Position numbers and translations under genes: made by a program. The notes under the pieces were generated by a model that saw nothing but the letters and a program-made list of their open reading frames with translations, was not told the origin of the DNA and did no database searches. This document shows positions 62,044 to 64,000 of a stretch of 64,000 nt of DNA, one piece after another. The stretch's first letter is position 1. Every line of letters begins with the position of its first letter. This DNA is from JBBRZM01 sp963813635 (lineage in GTDB: Bacteria > Actinomycetota > Acidimicrobiia > IMCC26256 > JBBRZM01): assembly GCA_963813635.1 (NCBI GenBank), contig CAWEZO010000011.1, forward strand, positions 310,001 through 374,000, written 5' to 3'.

Positions 62044-62554
62044 AACCCGCAGGGATCGAAGCCGCGCACGTGCGCTCGCGCGGCCACCTCGAGGGTCCGG
62101 TCGCGGCCGAGGAGTTCGTCCAGACCGTCGAGTACGACCCCGAGTTGCGCCGCTGGTATGTGCGCTTCGGTTGCGACGGCCGCGACGCGACGACCATTTA
62201 CTTCGATCTGCACGAACGCACGCTGCGCTACGAGGTGTACTTCCTGCCCGACCCGCCGCCGGCCGCTGCAGCCCCTCAACCAGCGGCCGGCGGGCCGGAT
62301 GCCGGCGCCGGCCGGTTGGAGCTCTACCGGTATCTCCTGCGGCGTAACCACTCGATGTACGGCGCGCGGTTCTCGCTCGGGCCCGACGGTGACATCTACC
62401 TCGTCGGGCGCGTCGCGCTCGAGCACCTCGACGAGAACGAGCTCGACCGCATCATCGGCGTGCTGTACGAGCTCGTCGAGACCTGGTTCCAGCCCATCGT
62501 CGCCCTCGCGTACGGCAAGCGGTCCCTCGCGCGCCGAAGGAGTCCCCGACTTGA
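62034..62554 (+). CDS. YbjN-domain protein (limits uncertain)
   Basis: The frame from about 62034 encodes a YbjN / type III secretion chaperone-like fold of about 170 residues: FVQTVEYDPELRRWYVRF, TIYFDLHERTLRYEVYFLP, ELYRYLLRRNHSMYGARFSLGPDGDIYLVGRV and LDRIIGVLYELVETWFQPIVALAYG. A GTG at 62034 is a possible start, but the frame is continuous with the repaired end of mshA. The end is also uncertain: a TGA at 62552-62554 requires one shift. Function unknown; the mshA neighbourhood is conserved in mycobacteria. Confidence 0.65.
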
Positions 62555-62690
62555 CCTACACGTCAAGTTGTGTCTAAATGTCTCTGAGGGCACCGACGGG
62601 TGCCCGAGCATGGAAGGCCCGGGGAGCGCAGCGGGCCGTCTCGTTCGGGGAAGTGCGAGACGGCCTCAGGCACTCCTCGGGCCTTCTCGC
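62549..62690 (+). ncRNA. structured intergenic segment, candidate RNA element
   Basis: A run of perfect inverted repeats between the YbjN gene and proC: ACTTGAC(N6)GTCAAGT (62549-62568); GGGCACC(gacg)GGTGCCC (62588-62605); and a nested pair with outer arms GAAGGCCCG/CGGGCCTTC (62613-62621, 62678-62686) enclosing GGCCGTCTCG/CGAGACGGCC (62634-62643, 62656-62665). The sequence does not match a riboswitch or housekeeping RNA that I know. It may be a leader of proC, a terminator complex, or a small RNA. Confidence 0.45.
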
Positions 62691-62738
62691 GCCCGAACAG
62701 CGTCGGTCGGGGTGTGAGCAGCAATTACCCTTCCGGGC

Positions 62739-63547
62739 GTGACGACGCTTGCGCTGCTCGGCGGCGGACGAATGGGCGAGGCCCTCCTCGCCGGCCTCCT
62801 CGACGCCGACTGGGACGCGGAAGGCATCGCCGTCGCGGAGGTCGACCCCGAGCGCCGGCGCCTCCTCGAGGAGCGCTATCCGAAAGTGCGGGTCGTGCCC
62901 AGCCCGGCCTGGGCCGTCGCCGACTCCGAGGTCGTCGTGCTCGCGCTCAAAGCCGATGACGTCACGAGCGCCCTGGCGTCGTGCTCCGAGACGCTGCCGG
63001 CCACCGCCCTCGTGCTCTCGATTGCCGCAGGCGTGCCGATCGCCACCCTCGAGGCAGCTGCGCCCGACCGGCCCGTCGTGCGGGCGATGCCCAATACCCC
63101 GGCGCTGGTGCGCAAGGGCGCAGCCGCTATCGCGCCCGGGCGCCACGCAACCGACGCCCACCTCGCGCTCGCGGAGGCAGTGCTCGGCGCGGTCGGGCTC
63201 GTCGTGCAGGTGCCCGAGAAGCTGCTCGACGCCGTCACTGGCCTGTCCGGCTCCGGCCCCGCCTATGTGTTCCTCGTCGCCGAAGCACTCACCGAAGGGG
63301 GGGTGCTGGTCGGGCTCCCGCGCGAAACCGCCGCCGCGCTCGTTCATCAGACACTGCTCGGCGCGGCTTCACTGCTCGTTGACGGCGAGGAAGGTCCCGA
63401 GATGCTGCGCGGCTGGCGGTGACGTCGCCGGGTGGTACCACGGCGGCCGGCCTCCAGGCGCTCGAGGCGCACGGCGTGCGCGCCGCGTTCCTCGAAGCGG
63501 TGCAGGCGGCGACACTGCGTTCGCGGGAGCTCGGACGGGGCGAATGA
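62739..63547 (+). CDS. proC: pyrroline-5-carboxylate reductase (one frameshift)
   Basis: The last enzyme of proline synthesis, reducing pyrroline-5-carboxylate with NAD(P)H. LALLGGGRMGEALLAGLL is the cofactor loop, RAMPNTPALVRKGA the central motif, and LSGSGPAYVFLVAEAL the substrate site. A missing base near 63415 moves the C terminus (VTSPGGTTAAGLQALEAHGV) to another frame, ending at 63547; restored length is about 269 residues. GTG start. Its stop overlaps the ATG of a small basic protein gene. Confidence 0.93.
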
Positions 63548-63708
63548 GACGTCCGAAGTCGCGCCGGCCCCGCAAGCTTCCCGACCCGCAAGCGCTCCGC
63601 GAGCGCGAACGGCTGCTCACCCCACCGTCCCGCAAGAAGGACAAGCCCCGTGAACGGCTGAAGTCGTCGCACGTCACGGGCGCGAGCAGAATGGACGCGA
63701 AGAGGTGA
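63544..63708 (+). CDS. small basic protein, unknown
   Basis: A 54-residue, arginine/lysine-rich protein (MRRPKSRRPRKLPDPQ at the start; SRKKDKPRERLK in the middle) whose ATG overlaps the proC stop. The composition suggests nucleic-acid binding, perhaps ribosome-associated. Coding is supported mainly by the overlap and by the absence of any other gene here; no family recognised. Confidence 0.45.
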   Translation: MRRPKSRRPRKLPDPQALRERERLLTPPSRKKDKPRERLKSSHVTGASRMDAKR

Positions 63709-63723
63709 GCAACGTGGCTCGGC

Positions 63724-64000
63724 GTGTCGCGGCTGGGCGAGACGCGTGTGCTGCTCGGCCTCGATCCGTTCGACGGGCTAACTCCCGATGGTGTCTACGA
63801 AGCACTTGACGCGATGTGGGGCTGGGACCACTCGTCGACGAGATCGTCGATCGATCCCGATCGCACCGTCGAGGCCGCGGTCGAGCGCGTTCACGCGTAT
63901 CGCCGATGTTGCGCGCGGAGGTGGTCGTCTCCGCTCGGCAACCGGTCGACCCGCGTCGATGCTGTCGTTCTACCAGCGCATTGCGCGCACGGCGCGTGAC
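63724..64000 (+). CDS. partial gene at window edge, possible HAD/phosphatase-like protein
   Basis: The first part reads SRLGETRVLLGLDPFDGLTPDGVYEALDAMWGWD from a GTG; after indels near 63830 and 63905 it continues ARGGGRLRSATGRPASMLSFYQRIARTARD and runs off the window. The GRPASML segment resembles actinobacterial proteins annotated simply as phosphatase. The start and function are both uncertain. Confidence 0.4.

Noticed and set aside
62581..62690. SRP RNA or c-di-GMP riboswitch
   Set aside because: The tetraloop and conserved core of SRP RNA and the GEMM consensus are absent despite strong helices.

Overview
The window is very GC-rich, and its genes are tightly packed in translationally coupled runs with many ATGA/GTGA overlaps. 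It has no identifiable phage, insertion sequence or CRISPR array. The gene content points to an actinobacterium: mshA (mycothiol), a BldC-type regulator, an RsiG-like c-di-GMP-binding anti-sigma factor, an F420-type (LLM) oxidoreductase and a mycobacterial OtsB1-like three-domain protein. A deep-branching, Acidimicrobiia-like lineage is my guess; no rRNA or other marker in the window settles it. Many genes carry single-base frameshifts that leave the flanking protein similarity intact. I give restored lengths where the shift can be placed.

Layout. 0-5.7 kb: PHP phosphoesterase, cysC, purF-purM, a zinc-ribbon protein with a ParA ATPase, and a bldC-like gene. 5.8-9.7 kb: aquaporin, DUF2252 protein, secreted GH26-like hydrolase, and tRNA-Phe, tRNA-Asp and tRNA-Glu. 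9.86-26.2 kb: the most distinctive locus, a four-gene forward operon of acyl-CoA dehydrogenase, a giant PUFA-synthase-like polyketide/fatty-acid synthase (KS-AT-KS-ACPx3-KR-DH), a single-chain multidomain biotin-dependent acyl-CoA carboxylase of about 1,847 residues, and an Sfp-type phosphopantetheinyl transferase. Together these supply the extender unit, carrier activation, chain building and a redox enzyme for an unidentified lipid.

26.3-37.8 kb (minus strand): an OtsB1-like HAD/trehalose-phosphatase/GH65 protein, pyruvate phosphate dikinase, pyruvate:ferredoxin oxidoreductase and a dihydroorotate-dehydrogenase-like protein, all translationally coupled. Three of the four are riddled with frameshifts; ppdK between them is intact. 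38-46 kb: lipoprotein, tRNA-Lys, alanine dehydrogenase, a membrane glycosyltransferase, bioA-bioF-bioD (biotin, the cofactor of the carboxylase), and an SGNH hydrolase beside a decayed partial copy of itself.

46-55.6 kb: HIT protein, LLM oxidoreductase, two SDRs, DUF2332 protein, and a zinc-homeostasis island (divergent znuA and znuCB around a Zur-type palindrome, a CDF exporter and a Fur/Zur regulator). 55.6-64 kb: SirB1-like, LON-domain, DksA-like (zinc cysteines lost), MaoC hydratase, MoaD/ThiS, superoxide dismutase, RsiG-like and XRE regulators, mshA, a YbjN protein, a strongly structured intergenic segment, proC, and a gene cut off by the window end.
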